NCBI GenBank assembly: GCA_900545015.1
Contig: UQXJ01000014.1
Span: 1 to 31,237, forward strand
DNA from: an uncultured Mollicutes bacterium
GTDB lineage: Bacteria > Bacillota_I > Bacilli_A > RFN20 > CAG-826
Direction of reading: 5' to 3'
DNA: 31,237 nucleotides
The position numbers were made by a program, and so were the translations under genes. The notes beneath the pieces were generated by a model. That model saw only the letters and a list, made by a program, of their open reading frames with translations. It was not told the DNA's origin and ran no database searches. Shown piece by piece: positions 6,154-16,400 of the stretch; within the stretch, counting starts at the first letter, position 1, and each line of letters begins with the position of its first letter.

Positions 6154-8946
6154 TTATGCTTTTTTGACTTTTTTAATAATCCAATGAACAAATACAACTA
6201 ACTCATGAATGATAAGTGGGAAGATTGAGAATAAGATTGTCATGCCCCATTCAAATCCATCAAGGTTATATTCTCCAGTTGCAACACTGAATACGTCTTG
6301 AACCCCAGGAGTCTCAATAACGAATAATTGTAATACAACACCAAGAACGAAAGCGATAAGCATCATATAATTCTTATCTTTGAATATATGAACAAATGAT
6401 CTCTTTAAATCGCTCATTCCAATCATATGGAATAATTCACTTAAAGCAAGTGTTGTAAATGCCATCGTTTGAGCTTGATGACCAATACCTGTGATACCAT
6501 TAGCGTCTAAATACAATGCATTAATACCATCAATTGAGAAGACTCCTTCCATCCAAGCAGGGAAGAAATATGTAATTAAAACGCCAAATGTTAAGAATGC
6601 TCCATACATCAATGTATTTCTCATTCCACCGTGAGCGAAAATTCCTTCTTTAGAATCACGAGGTTTATCTCTCATAATATTAGGATCTTTAGGATCCATA
6701 CCAAGAGCAATTGCAGGAAGTGAGTCTGTAACTAAGTTAACCCATAATAAATGAATAGCAATTAATGGTGATGGAAGTCCTAAACAAATAACGACAAACA
6801 TTACGAGAACTTCAGCAATATTACTACTTAATAAGAAGATAACGGTTTTTCTAATATTTGCATAAATTCCTCTACCTTCTTCAACAGCTTTTTCAATACT
6901 AGCAAAGTTATCATCTGTTAAAACCATATCTGCTGCGCCTTTTGCAACATCAGTTCCAGTAATACCCATTGCAATACCAATATTTGCAGCTTTTAAGCTA
7001 GGTGCATCGTTAACACCATCACCAGTCATAGCACAAATATTTCCATTAGCCTCGAAAGCTTTAACAATTTGAACTTTATTTTCTGGAGAAACACGAGCAA
7101 ATACACGAACAGTCTTACAAGCGTTTTGAAGTTCTTCTTCGTTCATATTGTCAACATCACTGCCCATCATACATTGACTAATATCAGATGCAATTCCTAA
7201 ATCTTTAGCAATCGCAAATGCTGTATCTTTATGGTCACCTGTAATCATAACAGTTGTAATTCCAGCACCTTTAAACTTAGCAACAGCTGGTTTTGCTTCT
7301 GGTCTAGCAGGGTCAATCATCGCAACTAAACCAACAAAGATTAAATCTTCTTCTTCGAGATTATCTTTTTCATTATAAGCAAGAGCTAAAACTCTAAGAG
7401 CTTTATTTGAGAAAGTAAAGTTAGCGTTATAAACATCATCAATATCTTTTTGAGTAATAAGTCTAACTTCACCATTATCTAAAATTTTAGTTGTATGCTT
7501 TAAGATACTATCTAAAGCACCTTTAGTAAAATTCTTAATTCCTTCTTCTGATTTATGTTGTGTAGACATCATTTTTCTAACACTATCAAAAGGAAGTTCA
7601 TTGATTCTTGGCAATGCTTTTTCGATATCTTTTTTATGCATATCAAATTCATTTGCAAATGCAACTAAAGCAATTTCAGTTGGATCGCCAAATAATCCTT
7701 CATCAACTGTTGCATTTGAACAAAGTGACATACCTTTAGCAAGTAAAGCAAGATCTTTGTTGTCTGAATTTTTATTAAAATCTTTTTCTACAAAATATTT
7801 GTTATCAGTATAAGCTTCAAGAACTGTCATTTTATTTTGTGTTAATGTACCTGTTTTATCACTACAAACAACGCTAACAGCACCTAAAGTTTCAACACTT
7901 GGTAATTTTCTAACAACTGTGTTAGCTTTAACCATTCTTTGAACGCCAATTGATAAAACAATTGTAACAACAGCAGCAAGTCCTTCAGGAATTGCAGCAA
8001 CAGCAAGAGCAATTGCAGTTAAAACTGATTCAATCCAAACTTCAATTTCACTTCCTTGACCTCTTACAAAAATCCAAATAATATCAACGATTAAAACAGC
8101 AACAATAATTCCAAGAGTAATAAACCCAAGAGTCTTTGATAAACCTGCTAGTGCTTTTTGAAGTGGAGTTTCTTGATCTTCTTCACTATCTAAAGCTTCT
8201 GCAATTTTACCAATTTCAGTATTCATTCCAGTCGAAGCAACGATTCCACTACCTCTACCATAAGTAACTGGAGTTGACATATAAGCCATATTGACTCTAT
8301 CGCCAATTCCAACTTCACTTGAGAATGTAATATTTGCATCTTTTTCAACTGGTACTGATTCACCAGTCAAACTTGATTCATTAACTTTTAAATTTACTGC
8401 TTCAATTAATCTTAAATCAGCACCAATTGTGTCACCTTCTTCAAGAATAACAACATCGCCAATAACTAAATCTTGAGATTTAATTTTTCTTCTTTTACCA
8501 TCACGAAGAACTGTTGATTCTGGTGAAGACAAATTTTTAAGTGCTTCTAATGATGTTTGAGCTTTAATTTCTTGGACTGTACCGATAACAGAATTCATTA
8601 TAATGACAGCAAGAATAATAATTACATCAGGCCAATCTCCTGTTTTAAGGAAGTCAAATTCACTTCCAGCCTTGATTGTTTCATAAGTAGATACTCCAAT
8701 AGTGACAGCAATTGCAGCAAAAAGAACATAAATCATTGGATTAGCCATTTGACTAAAGAATATTTTAATCCATGAATCTTTTTTCTTTTCCTTTAATTTG
8801 TTTTGTCCATACTTTTCAAGTCTTGCTTTAGCTTCTTCTTCACTAAGTCCTGTTTCAAGATTTGTGCCAAAAAGTGTTTCAGTATCCTTAATAGACAACG
8901 ATTCACTAGCTATTTTTGGAGTTTCAGCCATACTTCTTTCTTCCAT
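6154..8946 (-). CDS. P2-type cation-transporting ATPase (Ca2+ or Mn2+ export)
   Basis: 930 residues with the full P-type architecture: an N-terminal cation-ATPase domain, TGES at 194-197 in the actuator domain, the ion-site PEGL motif ('AIPEGLAAVVTIVLS'), the phosphorylation site DKTGTLT with Asp363, and the hinge 'TGDGVNDAPSLKAA'. The C-terminal helices include 'LLWVNLVTDSLPAIALG', as in SERCA/PMCA-like pumps. The PEGL motif and overall length point to the calcium-type (P2A/P2B) branch, which in Firmicutes includes manganese exporters such as YoaB. The Mn2+-sensing riboswitch in the leader strongly suggests manganese (or Mn/Ca) efflux. AGGAG before ATG 8946 supports this start; a second in-frame ATG lies five codons downstream. 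The gene is monocistronic, with its own terminator. Confidence 0.92.
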   Translation of the reverse strand: MEERSMAETPKIASESLSIKDTETLFGTNLETGLSEEEAKARLEKYGQNKLKEKKKDSWIKIFFSQMANPMIYVLFAAIAVTIGVSTYETIKAGSEFDFLKTGDWPDVIIILAVIIMNSVIGTVQEIKAQTSLEALKNLSSPESTVLRDGKRRKIKSQDLVIGDVVILEEGDTIGADLRLIEAVNLKVNESSLTGESVPVEKDANITFSSEVGIGDRVNMAYMSTPVTYGRGSGIVASTGMNTEIGKIAEALDSEEDQETPLQKALAGLSKTLGFITLGIIVAVLIVDIIWIFVRGQGSEIEVWIESVLTAIALAVAAIPEGLAAVVTIVLSIGVQRMVKANTVVRKLPSVETLGAVSVVCSDKTGTLTQNKMTVLEAYTDNKYFVEKDFNKNSDNKDLALLAKGMSLCSNATVDEGLFGDPTEIALVAFANEFDMHKKDIEKALPRINELPFDSVRKMMSTQHKSEEGIKNFTKGALDSILKHTTKILDNGEVRLITQKDIDDVYNANFTFSNKALRVLALAYNEKDNLEEEDLIFVGLVAMIDPARPEAKPAVAKFKGAGITTVMITGDHKDTAFAIAKDLGIASDISQCMMGSDVDNMNEEELQNACKTVRVFARVSPENKVQIVKAFEANGNICAMTGDGVNDAPSLKAANIGIAMGITGTDVAKGAADMVLTDDNFASIEKAVEEGRGIYANIRKTVIFLLSSNIAEVLVMFVVICLGLPSPLIAIHLLWVNLVTDSLPAIALGMDPKDPNIMRDKPRDSKEGIFAHGGMRNTLMYGAFLTFGVLITYFFPAWMEGVFSIDGINALYLDANGITGIGHQAQTMAFTTLALSELFHMIGMSDLKRSFVHIFKDKNYMMLIAFVLGVVLQLFVIETPGVQDVFSVATGEYNLDGFEWGMTILFSIFPLIIHELVVFVHWIIKKVKKA

Positions 8947-8974
8947 ATTTTCTCCTTTTTTATACGAAAATAAA

Positions 8975-9088
8975 TTAGAAATGGTCTCGCTAATAGGACT
9001 TGTCTAGTACCGGATTAATAGATAGTTAATCGAGTTGTCGATATCTAGACTTCGCTACTCCCCATATGACCTACATTTTATAAAAAAG
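8975..9088 (-). promoter_or_regulatory. yybP-ykoY (manganese) riboswitch
   Basis: On the minus strand, 5' to 3', the conserved GGGGAGUAGCG (about 9063-9053) is followed by GUCUAG (9050-9045), an apical region, its partner CUAGAC (9007-9002), and then GCGAGACCA (8990-8982). GGGGAGUAGC and GCGAGACC are the hallmark segments of the yybP-ykoY class; GGUC just 5' can pair with GACC at the 3' end to close the aptamer. In characterised members Mn2+ binding turns on downstream expression. Only about 28 nt separate the aptamer from the ATG at 8946, and no separate terminator hairpin is visible, so control of ribosome access seems more likely than attenuation. Confidence 0.88.
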
Positions 9089-9210
9089 TAGCCAAATAGT
9101 AAATAAATAATTAGTGTGCATTTATCACTATAAATATTCAAGATATTTAAAAATAATCGAGATTTGCTGGTTTATATTGATTTTTATTCCATAAAATATA
9201 AAATTTAAGT

Positions 9211-10833
9211 ATGAAATCACTATTAATTATTTTTTCAATGTTATTGCCTGGAAGTGTTGCTTCTTTTGCGAAGCAAAATGAAGCATCTACTTTAGACACG
9301 AAAGGTACAATATACGAAACTACATCAGAAACTGATGTTAAAACTTACTATAGTTCAATTCAAGAAGGAGACAAGGGCGAAGTATTATTATCTAAACTTC
9401 AAAAAATCTTAAGTTTTGATCAACAAAAAATGATCTATAATTCTGGTTCATCTAAATCGGCAACTTGGGATGGATACTATCTTTTTGAGCGTGACTGGGA
9501 TTTATCGCCACTTGAAGAAAGTGAATTAAATGGACAATACAAAAAAAGTGGAATCTGGCTTAATTCACTTTATGAAAATTCTCCAATTTATGTTGAAAAT
9601 GGTATTAACACGAACGGAAAACCATATAAATATTATGATAAAAACAAAAATATAGTCGAAGGTAAAACTTTCGTTTCAAGTAAAGCTCAATTCGATAGAG
9701 AACATGTGTTCCCTAAATCATTTGGTTTTAATGGTTCTGGCGATAAATATAAAGATTTTACTGCTGGATGTGATGTCCAAAATTTACATTTAGGTGAACA
9801 TGTTGCTAATTCTAATGCCCACTCAAATTTACCTTATGGTGATGTAAAAACAAATAAAAAAGAATATATCAGTGGATTAACTGGTGAAGTCTGTGGCTAC
9901 ACAGGTAATGATAAAAACGGCTATGAAGTTTTTGAACCTTTAGCAAAAGATAAGGGAAATATTGCTCGTTCAATCTTTTATATGGTTGCTCGTTATCATA
10001 CTTATGAAAAAATTACAGATAAAGATGAATCTCCTGCATTAACTCTTTCAAATAGTGCTACTGCCCAAAAAACAACCGAGCCAATTCAAACAAAAGATTC
10101 TCCTGCAGCTTATGGAATGCTGTCTGATTTAATTAAATGGAATAAAGAAGATCCTGTAAGCGATTATGAAATTAGAAGAAACAATTTAATTTATAACGCA
10201 CCAACTTTACAAGGAAATAGAAATCCATTTATTGATTATCCAGAATGGATTGATGCAATTTATGATGAGAATACAGGAAAATTGTTAACAACTGCTAGTG
10301 AAAATCCTGGAATTAGTTTTACTAAATTTTCAATATTATCAGGTAGAAAAGAAAGTCCACTTTTTGAAGATGAAATTGTTGAGCCAGAAACAAATTATAA
10401 TTTAACAATTAAAGCTACTGATTCATTTAAAAAGCAATATTATTTATTTGAAACATTTGATGATTCAGGAATTGAAGTAAGTTATGTTGATAAAGAAAAT
10501 AATACTAAAGTTCTTTCAAAAGATGAATATACATTATTTATTGATGGTGATAAAAAAGTCACTACTAATTACCAATTATTTGGATTTAATGATGTAAAAT
10601 TATATGCTAAAGCCACGATTGAAGGAAAAGAATATACAACAAATAACAATTTAACTTTTAAAATTACTGCTAGTACAACTCAAATTATTATTTTCTTAGT
10701 CATTGCTTTCGTTTTAATTATTATTCTTATCATCATTCCAAGCATGAGTAGAAAAAGAAAGAAAAAATTAAAGAAAAAAGATTTTGAAAACGTTACAAAG
10801 AAAAGAAAATCTAATAAAAAGAAAGAAAAATAA
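9211..10833 (+). CDS. Membrane-anchored extracellular endonuclease I-family nuclease
   Basis: 540 residues. An N-terminal signal peptide (residues 1-20) is followed by an acidic/polar linker, the nuclease domain (about 70-350), a beta-rich region (about 370-485), one C-terminal helix (about 490-512) and a very basic tail (RKRKKKLKKK...) that should sit in the cytoplasm. The nuclease core matches endonuclease I (EndA/Vvn): 'FDREHVFPKS' with Glu164-His165, 'DVQNLHLGEHVANSNAHSNLPYG' with Asn191 and Asn202/206, and an 'N-IYNAPTLQGNRNPFIDYPEW' segment typical of the family's end. Predicted role: metal-dependent cleavage of extracellular DNA or RNA for nutrients, or biofilm DNA turnover. The ATG has no clear Shine-Dalgarno; a TATAAA lies 8 nt upstream. 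It ends 4 bp from the convergent NnrE/NnrD gene. Confidence 0.85.
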   Translation: MKSLLIIFSMLLPGSVASFAKQNEASTLDTKGTIYETTSETDVKTYYSSIQEGDKGEVLLSKLQKILSFDQQKMIYNSGSSKSATWDGYYLFERDWDLSPLEESELNGQYKKSGIWLNSLYENSPIYVENGINTNGKPYKYYDKNKNIVEGKTFVSSKAQFDREHVFPKSFGFNGSGDKYKDFTAGCDVQNLHLGEHVANSNAHSNLPYGDVKTNKKEYISGLTGEVCGYTGNDKNGYEVFEPLAKDKGNIARSIFYMVARYHTYEKITDKDESPALTLSNSATAQKTTEPIQTKDSPAAYGMLSDLIKWNKEDPVSDYEIRRNNLIYNAPTLQGNRNPFIDYPEWIDAIYDENTGKLLTTASENPGISFTKFSILSGRKESPLFEDEIVEPETNYNLTIKATDSFKKQYYLFETFDDSGIEVSYVDKENNTKVLSKDEYTLFIDGDKKVTTNYQLFGFNDVKLYAKATIEGKEYTTNNNLTFKITASTTQIIIFLVIAFVLIIILIIIPSMSRKRKKKLKKKDFENVTKKRKSNKKKEK

Positions 10834-10837
10834 TTAA

Positions 10838-12322
10838 TTAAATTATTTCCCCTATTCCTTTAATGATATCTTCTGAAACGAGTGAATATTCACTCATTTT
10901 CTTTTTCATTAAATCAGCACTTTTTCCAAGTATATAACTTGCTGCAGCAGCTTTTAAAACATTATTTCCGTCTTTTACATTAAGTCCTAAAATTAATCCG
11001 CTTAAAACATCACCACTTCCGCCTTTAGCAAGTCCTGGATTTCCATTTATATTTAAATATTTTTCATTTCCATCGGTTATAAAACTGACATAGTCTTTTA
11101 AATCTAAAATTACATTATATTTTTTAGCAAATTCTACACCTAAAGAAATCATGTTTTCTTTAATATAAGGAACTTCGTATCCACTTAAACGTGAAAATTC
11201 CTTAATATGAGGTAATAAAATTACGTTTTTTGGTGTGTGATTTAATAATGAATTAATTCCATATTTACTTAATGAATTAAGTGCATCAGCATCAATTATT
11301 AAATTGCCATGGTAATTTTTTAATAAATAATTAACAATTTTATAAACTTCTTCACTCGTTCCGATACCCATTCCGATGCTAATTGCATCATAATTTAATA
11401 AAGATGATAAAGATTTTTCGTCAAAAATCATATTTCCATCGATATCAGACATTAATTTATAAATTATTTCAGGATATCTAAGAGCATAAATTGGATATAA
11501 AGATGATGGTACGCAAAGAGTTGTATACCCAACTCCACATCTTAAACTTGTAAGGCTATTTCTAGATAAAATTAAGGCTCCTGGAGTTAATTTACTTCCA
11601 CCAATTAAAGCAACTCTACCATATGTTCCTTTGTTACTTTCTTTATTTCTTTTTGGAAACAAGTTTTTAACATCATCCTCTTCTAAAGTTAATAAATATG
11701 AAGGATTTTTATCAATAATAACTCCCGCTTTTGCTAAAAATAAATTTTCATAGGCATCTTTTCCTTCATAAAAGAAATCACCATATTTATATGCTTCTAT
11801 AGATATTAAATCATTTACTTTTATAAATGTACCTAAACTTTTTCCAGTACTAGCATCGATTCCACTAGGTATATCAACGCTAATTTTATATGCATCAATA
11901 TCGTTAATTTTATTAATTATTTCTATATAATTTGGTTTTAAATTTCCAGTTAATCCAACACCTAAAAGAGCATCGATTATAACATCAAATTCTTTATTTT
12001 TAACATTAAAAATATTAAAAATCTCTTTTCCTTTATATAATAGGTAATTAGTTTTAGTTTCTTCTTTAAAATGATTTGATGCTAAAAATATTGTGACATC
12101 ATATCCATCATTTGATAAATGTCTAGCAATAACTAGGCCATCTCCACCATTTCCGCCAGCTCCACAGACAACAAGTATTTTATCTGTCTTTTTTATTCTT
12201 TCTTTAATGATTAAATAGCAGTTTCTGCCTGCATTTTCCATTAGTTCAATTGATGGAGTGTAATTTTTAATTGTAAAAGCATCACATGCTTTCATTTCTT
12301 CACTTGTTAAAATGTATTTCAT
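10838..12322 (-). CDS. nnr: Bifunctional NAD(P)HX epimerase / ADP-dependent NAD(P)HX dehydratase
   Basis: 494 residues. The N-terminal half (about 1-205) is a YjeF_N epimerase domain: 'SIELMENAGRNCY', the glycine-rich 'VCGAGGNGGDGLVIAR', and 'VDIPSGIDASTG'. The C-terminal half (about 215-494) is the ribokinase-like dehydratase: 'GRVALIGGSKLTPGALILS', 'IIDADALNSLSKYG', 'LLPHIKEFSRLSG', and 'GNPGLAKGGSGDVLSG' with the catalytic Asp at 438. The protein repairs hydrated NADH and NADPH in the cytoplasm. It begins 1 bp after the exonuclease III stop codon and lacks a strong Shine-Dalgarno, so it is probably translated by coupling. It converges on the endonuclease gene with 4 bp between the stop codons and no terminator hairpin. 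Confidence 0.93.
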   Translation of the reverse strand: MKYILTSEEMKACDAFTIKNYTPSIELMENAGRNCYLIIKERIKKTDKILVVCGAGGNGGDGLVIARHLSNDGYDVTIFLASNHFKEETKTNYLLYKGKEIFNIFNVKNKEFDVIIDALLGVGLTGNLKPNYIEIINKINDIDAYKISVDIPSGIDASTGKSLGTFIKVNDLISIEAYKYGDFFYEGKDAYENLFLAKAGVIIDKNPSYLLTLEEDDVKNLFPKRNKESNKGTYGRVALIGGSKLTPGALILSRNSLTSLRCGVGYTTLCVPSSLYPIYALRYPEIIYKLMSDIDGNMIFDEKSLSSLLNYDAISIGMGIGTSEEVYKIVNYLLKNYHGNLIIDADALNSLSKYGINSLLNHTPKNVILLPHIKEFSRLSGYEVPYIKENMISLGVEFAKKYNVILDLKDYVSFITDGNEKYLNINGNPGLAKGGSGDVLSGLILGLNVKDGNNVLKAAAASYILGKSADLMKKKMSEYSLVSEDIIKGIGEII

Positions 12323-12323
12323 A

Positions 12324-13094
12324 TTAAAGCTCGATGTCTAATTCAATTGGACAGTGGTCACTACCATAAATCTCATTATGAATTATAGAATCTTTTACTT
12401 TATCAATTATTGATTTTGATACTACAAAGTAATCAATTCTCCAACCAGCATTCTTTTCCCTTGCTTTAAATCTATAACTCCACCAAGAATATTGTATTTT
12501 GTCTTTATAAAGATATCTAAATGTATCAACATAGCCATTATTTAATAAATTAGTGAAAGCATTTCTTTCTTCAATAGTAAAACCAGCATTATGAATATTA
12601 GTTTTAGGATTTTTTATATCAATTTCTTCATGAGCAACATTTAAATCACCAGCATAAATAATTGGTTTTTTAGCATTTAATTCATTTAGATATTCAACTA
12701 AATCTTTTTCAAATTGCATTCTAAAATCTAATCTCTTTAATTCATCGCCACTATTTGGAACATAGCAAGCCACATAATAAAATTTATCAAATTCTAAAGT
12801 AATTACTCTTTCTTCATCATCATATTTGTGATCTTTTAAACCATAGTGAACGCTTAGTGGTTTAATTTTTGTAAAAACTGCAACCCCACTATAACCTTTT
12901 CTTAATTTTGAATTTGTATAATAAAGTTCATAATTATCTGGCTTAAATGGAAATGAATCAATAATCAAATTATCTTCAGAAAATTTTGTTTCGTTTAAAG
13001 AAAAAATATCAGCATCTAATTCTTTAAAATCTTTAACAAAGTCTTTTTTTAAAATAGATCTTATTCCATTAACATTAAAGGATACAATTTTCAT
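12324..13094 (-). CDS. xth: Exodeoxyribonuclease III / AP endonuclease
   Basis: 256 residues, the standard length of the ExoA/XthA family. Active-site elements are all visible: Asn7 in 'SFNVNGIRS', Glu35 in 'SLNETKF', the 'AGDLNVAHEEIDIKNPK' block near 147-163, 'WRIDYFVVS' near 218-226, and 'SDHCPIELDI' with Asp246-His247. The enzyme cleaves at abasic sites and trims 3' blocked ends in base-excision repair. The ribosome binding site is weak (GAAAGAAG about 9 nt upstream). The 5' leader runs straight into copy B of the dispersed repeat, so the repeat probably overlaps its promoter or untranslated region. It is the first gene of a two-gene operon with the NAD(P)HX repair enzyme. Confidence 0.95.
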   Translation of the reverse strand: MKIVSFNVNGIRSILKKDFVKDFKELDADIFSLNETKFSEDNLIIDSFPFKPDNYELYYTNSKLRKGYSGVAVFTKIKPLSVHYGLKDHKYDDEERVITLEFDKFYYVACYVPNSGDELKRLDFRMQFEKDLVEYLNELNAKKPIIYAGDLNVAHEEIDIKNPKTNIHNAGFTIEERNAFTNLLNNGYVDTFRYLYKDKIQYSWWSYRFKAREKNAGWRIDYFVVSKSIIDKVKDSIIHNEIYGSDHCPIELDIEL

Positions 13095-13113
13095 AGTTTT
13101 AATCTTCTTTCAT

Positions 13114-13249
13114 GCATAATTTTAGCATGAAAAACCCTACATTTACCAATTTTTCAAATTTTCATGGATTTTTAATATGAAATTACTAACGGAACTATAT
13201 GAAATTTCAATTTTTAGTAAAATGTAGGGGTTTTTGCCAAATTTTATGC
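13114..13249. repeat. Dispersed intergenic repeat, copy B, with long terminal inverted arms
   Basis: Arms of about 32 nt face each other at 13114-13145 and 13218-13249; the best-paired core is AAAAACCCTACATTTA against AAATGTAGGGGTTTTT. The centre contains ATATGAAATTACTAAC and a second ACTATATGAAATTTC. The right half aligns with copy A at 3941-4053 with identical spacing between conserved blocks. It could form a long hairpin in RNA or a cruciform in DNA. It sits 20 bp upstream of the exonuclease III start codon. Confidence 0.6.
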
Positions 13250-13414
13250 TGATAAGAATCGCTGCACTTAACAGTTATTTTTTTCTAAATAAAGGATTTA
13301 CAAAATTAAGTTGTCTTACATAATGTCTTGAATCAATTACAAATATTTTATTTTTAATTTTAATAAATGAATCTCATTTAAAAATACTCTTAATATAAAT
13401 TTAATTTTTCCGTA

Positions 13415-13442
13415 TAAAAAAGACCCAGGTTGCCCCAGGTCT
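13415..13442 (-). terminator. Intrinsic terminator of the PFOR gene
   Basis: On the minus strand AGACCTGGG (13442-13434), a GCAA tetraloop, CCTGGGTCT (13429-13421), then a run of six T. The 9-bp stem has two G-U pairs. It begins 17 bp after the PFOR stop codon. Confidence 0.9.
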
Positions 13443-13459
13443 AATTATTATTTTTAGAA

Positions 13460-16400
13460 TTAAAGCCCGAATTTTTTAATTCTTTCCCATCTTAACTTAC
13501 AGTTTTCGACGTTCTTTTCGAATAAAGCTTCACATTCTGTTGGGTTAATCTTTGGAAGTTGTGCGTATCTTGTTTCCTTCATAATGAAGTCTCTAACTTT
13601 TGTGAAGTCAGGTTCTTTACAATCAATTTGTAATCCTGGTTTGCCTTCAGCGACTAAACGTGGATCATATCTGAATGTTGTGAAGTAACCACAAGCAACT
13701 GCTTCTTTTTCAACTTCGATTGAGTTAACCATACCACCTTTAATACCTTGGTTAATACATGGTGCATAAGCAATAATTAATGATGGTCCATTGTAACTTT
13801 CAGCTTCTTTGAATGCTTTAATTGCTGCCATTGGGTTTGCACCTAATGCGATTTGAGCAACATAGACATTACCATAAGCCATAGCCATTAAAGCGAGGTT
13901 CTTCTTAGCTGTCTTTTTGCCACTTGCTGTAAATTGAGCAATTTGACCAGTTTGTGATGATTTTGAAGCTTGACCACCTGTATTTGAATAGACTTCAGTA
14001 TCTAAGCAAAGTACGTTGATATCATCTTCACTAGCTAAGACGTGATCTAATCCGCCGTAACCGATATCATATGCCCAGCCATCGCCACCAACAATCCAAA
14101 CACTCTTATCAAGTAAGTCTTTTTCGTAGTTAAGTACTTCTTTGACAGCTTCATCTTTACTATCTTTAACACCTTGTACAAGTGCTGGTAATAATTTTCT
14201 AACTTCTTCTTTATTCTTAACGTTAGCAAGATATGATTTAATTAAATCTTTTAATGATTCTTCAACTGTTTCACTTTCAAGTGCTGCATTGAAGATTCTA
14301 GCGATATTTGCAAGTTTATAATCTGTTGCAAGTCTCATACCATAACCATTTTCTGCGTTATCTTCGAATAATGAGTTAGCCCATGCTGGTCCTTCATGAT
14401 TCTTATCGTTAACGAATGGTGTTAATGGAGTTGAACCACAGTAGATTGATGAACAACCTGTTGCGTTAGAAATCATTAAATCTTTACCAAATAATCTTGA
14501 TAATAAGTTGTAATATGGAGTTTCACCACATCCTGCACAAGCACCACTGACTTCCATATAAGGCATTAAGAATGCTGCACCTTTAACTGTTGTTAATGGG
14601 AACTTATCAGTCTTATATTCTGTGTGTTTATATAAGTATGTAGCAAATTTTTCTTTATCGAATTGTGATTTTGCTTCAACAAGTTTAAGAGCAAAATGAT
14701 CGTTTCCGAGTTTTTGTGCTGTTTGGTTAGCTAAACATTCTTTAACACAAAGGCCACATCCAACACAGTTCTTTGGTGAAACTTGGATAACGTATTTATA
14801 TCCTTTAACTGTTGCAGGTCCTTTTGCATCGCAAACTAATTCGCTTAAACCTTCTGGTGCATTATTAACTTCTTCATCAGTTAATAAGAATGGTCTAATT
14901 GTAGCGTGTGGACAAACGAATGCACAGTTATTACATTGGATACAGTAATCTTTATTCCATAAAGGAACTCTATCCGCAATACCTCTTTGTTCAAGATATG
15001 TAACATCTTCTCTCATTGAACCGTCAAGTAATCCGTATTCAGTGAATTTTGATGTTGGTAAATCATAACCATCAAGTGTATTGATTACATCAACATATGA
15101 ATCGAAGTAGTCATCACCAGTAACTGCTCTTTCTCTAGTAAATGGTAATTTTGCCCATTCTGGATCAACTTTAACTTCTCTTAAGCCTTCTGTACCTTTA
15201 TCGATAGCTTTGTAGTTAAGTTCGACAACTTCTTGTCCCTTTCTACCATATGTCTTTAATGCTAATTTCTTCATCCAAGCATTTGCTTCTTCATAAGGCA
15301 TAATTTGTGGATTTAAGTAGAAGAATGCACTTTGTAAAATTGTATTTGTATGTCTACCCATACCAATTTCAAGAGCAATCTTGTTAGCATCGATAACATA
15401 GAATTTAGCTTTCTTTGTAGCTAATTGATATTTAACTCTATTTGGAAGTGATGCGATAAGTTTTGCATCATCCATATCTGTATTAAGTAAGAATGTTCCA
15501 CCATTACTTAAGTTCTTTAACATATCAAATCTGAATACATATGTATCGAGTGAACATGAAATAAATGAAGCATGTTCAACATAATATGTTGAGTGAATTG
15601 GATCTTTACCAAATCTTAAGTGTGAACGTGTAACACCACCTGATTTTCTTGAGTCATAAGCAAAGTAAGCTTGTGCATATTGATGAGTTGCATCACCAAT
15701 AATCTTAACTGATGATTTATTTGCACCAACTGTACCATCACTACCTAAACCATAGAATAAGCAAGCTGTGTATGTGTGTTTAACTTCATAGTTTTCATCA
15801 ACTGGGATTGATAAGAATGTAACATCATCATTGATTCCAACTGTGAAATCGTGGTGTTCTTTACCACTTAACATGAAATCAAATACTGATTTGATGTGTT
15901 TTGGTTGAGTATCTTTTGATGATAAACCATATCTACCACCAATTAATTTAACTCCAGTGACACCTTCAAGTGTTAATGCTGTTGAGACATCTTCAAATAA
16001 AGCTTCGCCAACTGAACCTGCTTCTTTCGATCTATCAAGTACAGCAATTTCTTTAACTGTCTTTGGCAAAACACTAACTAAGTGTTTAGCTGAGAATGGT
16101 CTATAGAGGTGAACTCTAACCATACCAACTTTTTCACCTTTATTCATTAAGTCTGTAACGACTTCATAAGCTGTTTCATTAACGCTGCCCATAGCAATGA
16201 TAACTTTTGTAGCGTCTTTTGCACCATAGTAAACAAATGGAGCATATTCCCTGCCTGTTAATTCGCTAACTTTCTTGAAATATTTTTCAGCGACTGGAAG
16301 GACATTATTAAAGTGTTTATTTTGTGCTTCTCTACCTTGGAAGTAAATATCATCGTTTTCAGCACCACCTTTAGTGACTGCGTGTCCGTGTGGGTTTAAT

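Larger units (their letters stand above)
13095..13459. other. Intergenic region between exonuclease III and PFOR genes
   Basis: From left to right it holds the exonuclease III leader, repeat copy B (13114-13249), an AT-rich stretch, and the PFOR terminator (13415-13442). In the AT-rich stretch the minus strand has an open frame of 32 codons (13373-13275) ending in NPLFRKK. It has no start codon or ribosome binding site and may be a gene remnant or chance. Confidence 0.6.

Noticed and set aside
9164..9202. Leaderless promoter for the endonuclease gene
   Set aside because: TATAAA lies 8 nt before the ATG and no Shine-Dalgarno is seen, but no -35 box is found at a usual spacing, so I do not annotate a promoter.
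14047..14229. 60-codon minus-strand frame inside the PFOR gene
   Set aside because: It is a shifted frame on the same strand as an intact, highly conserved gene.
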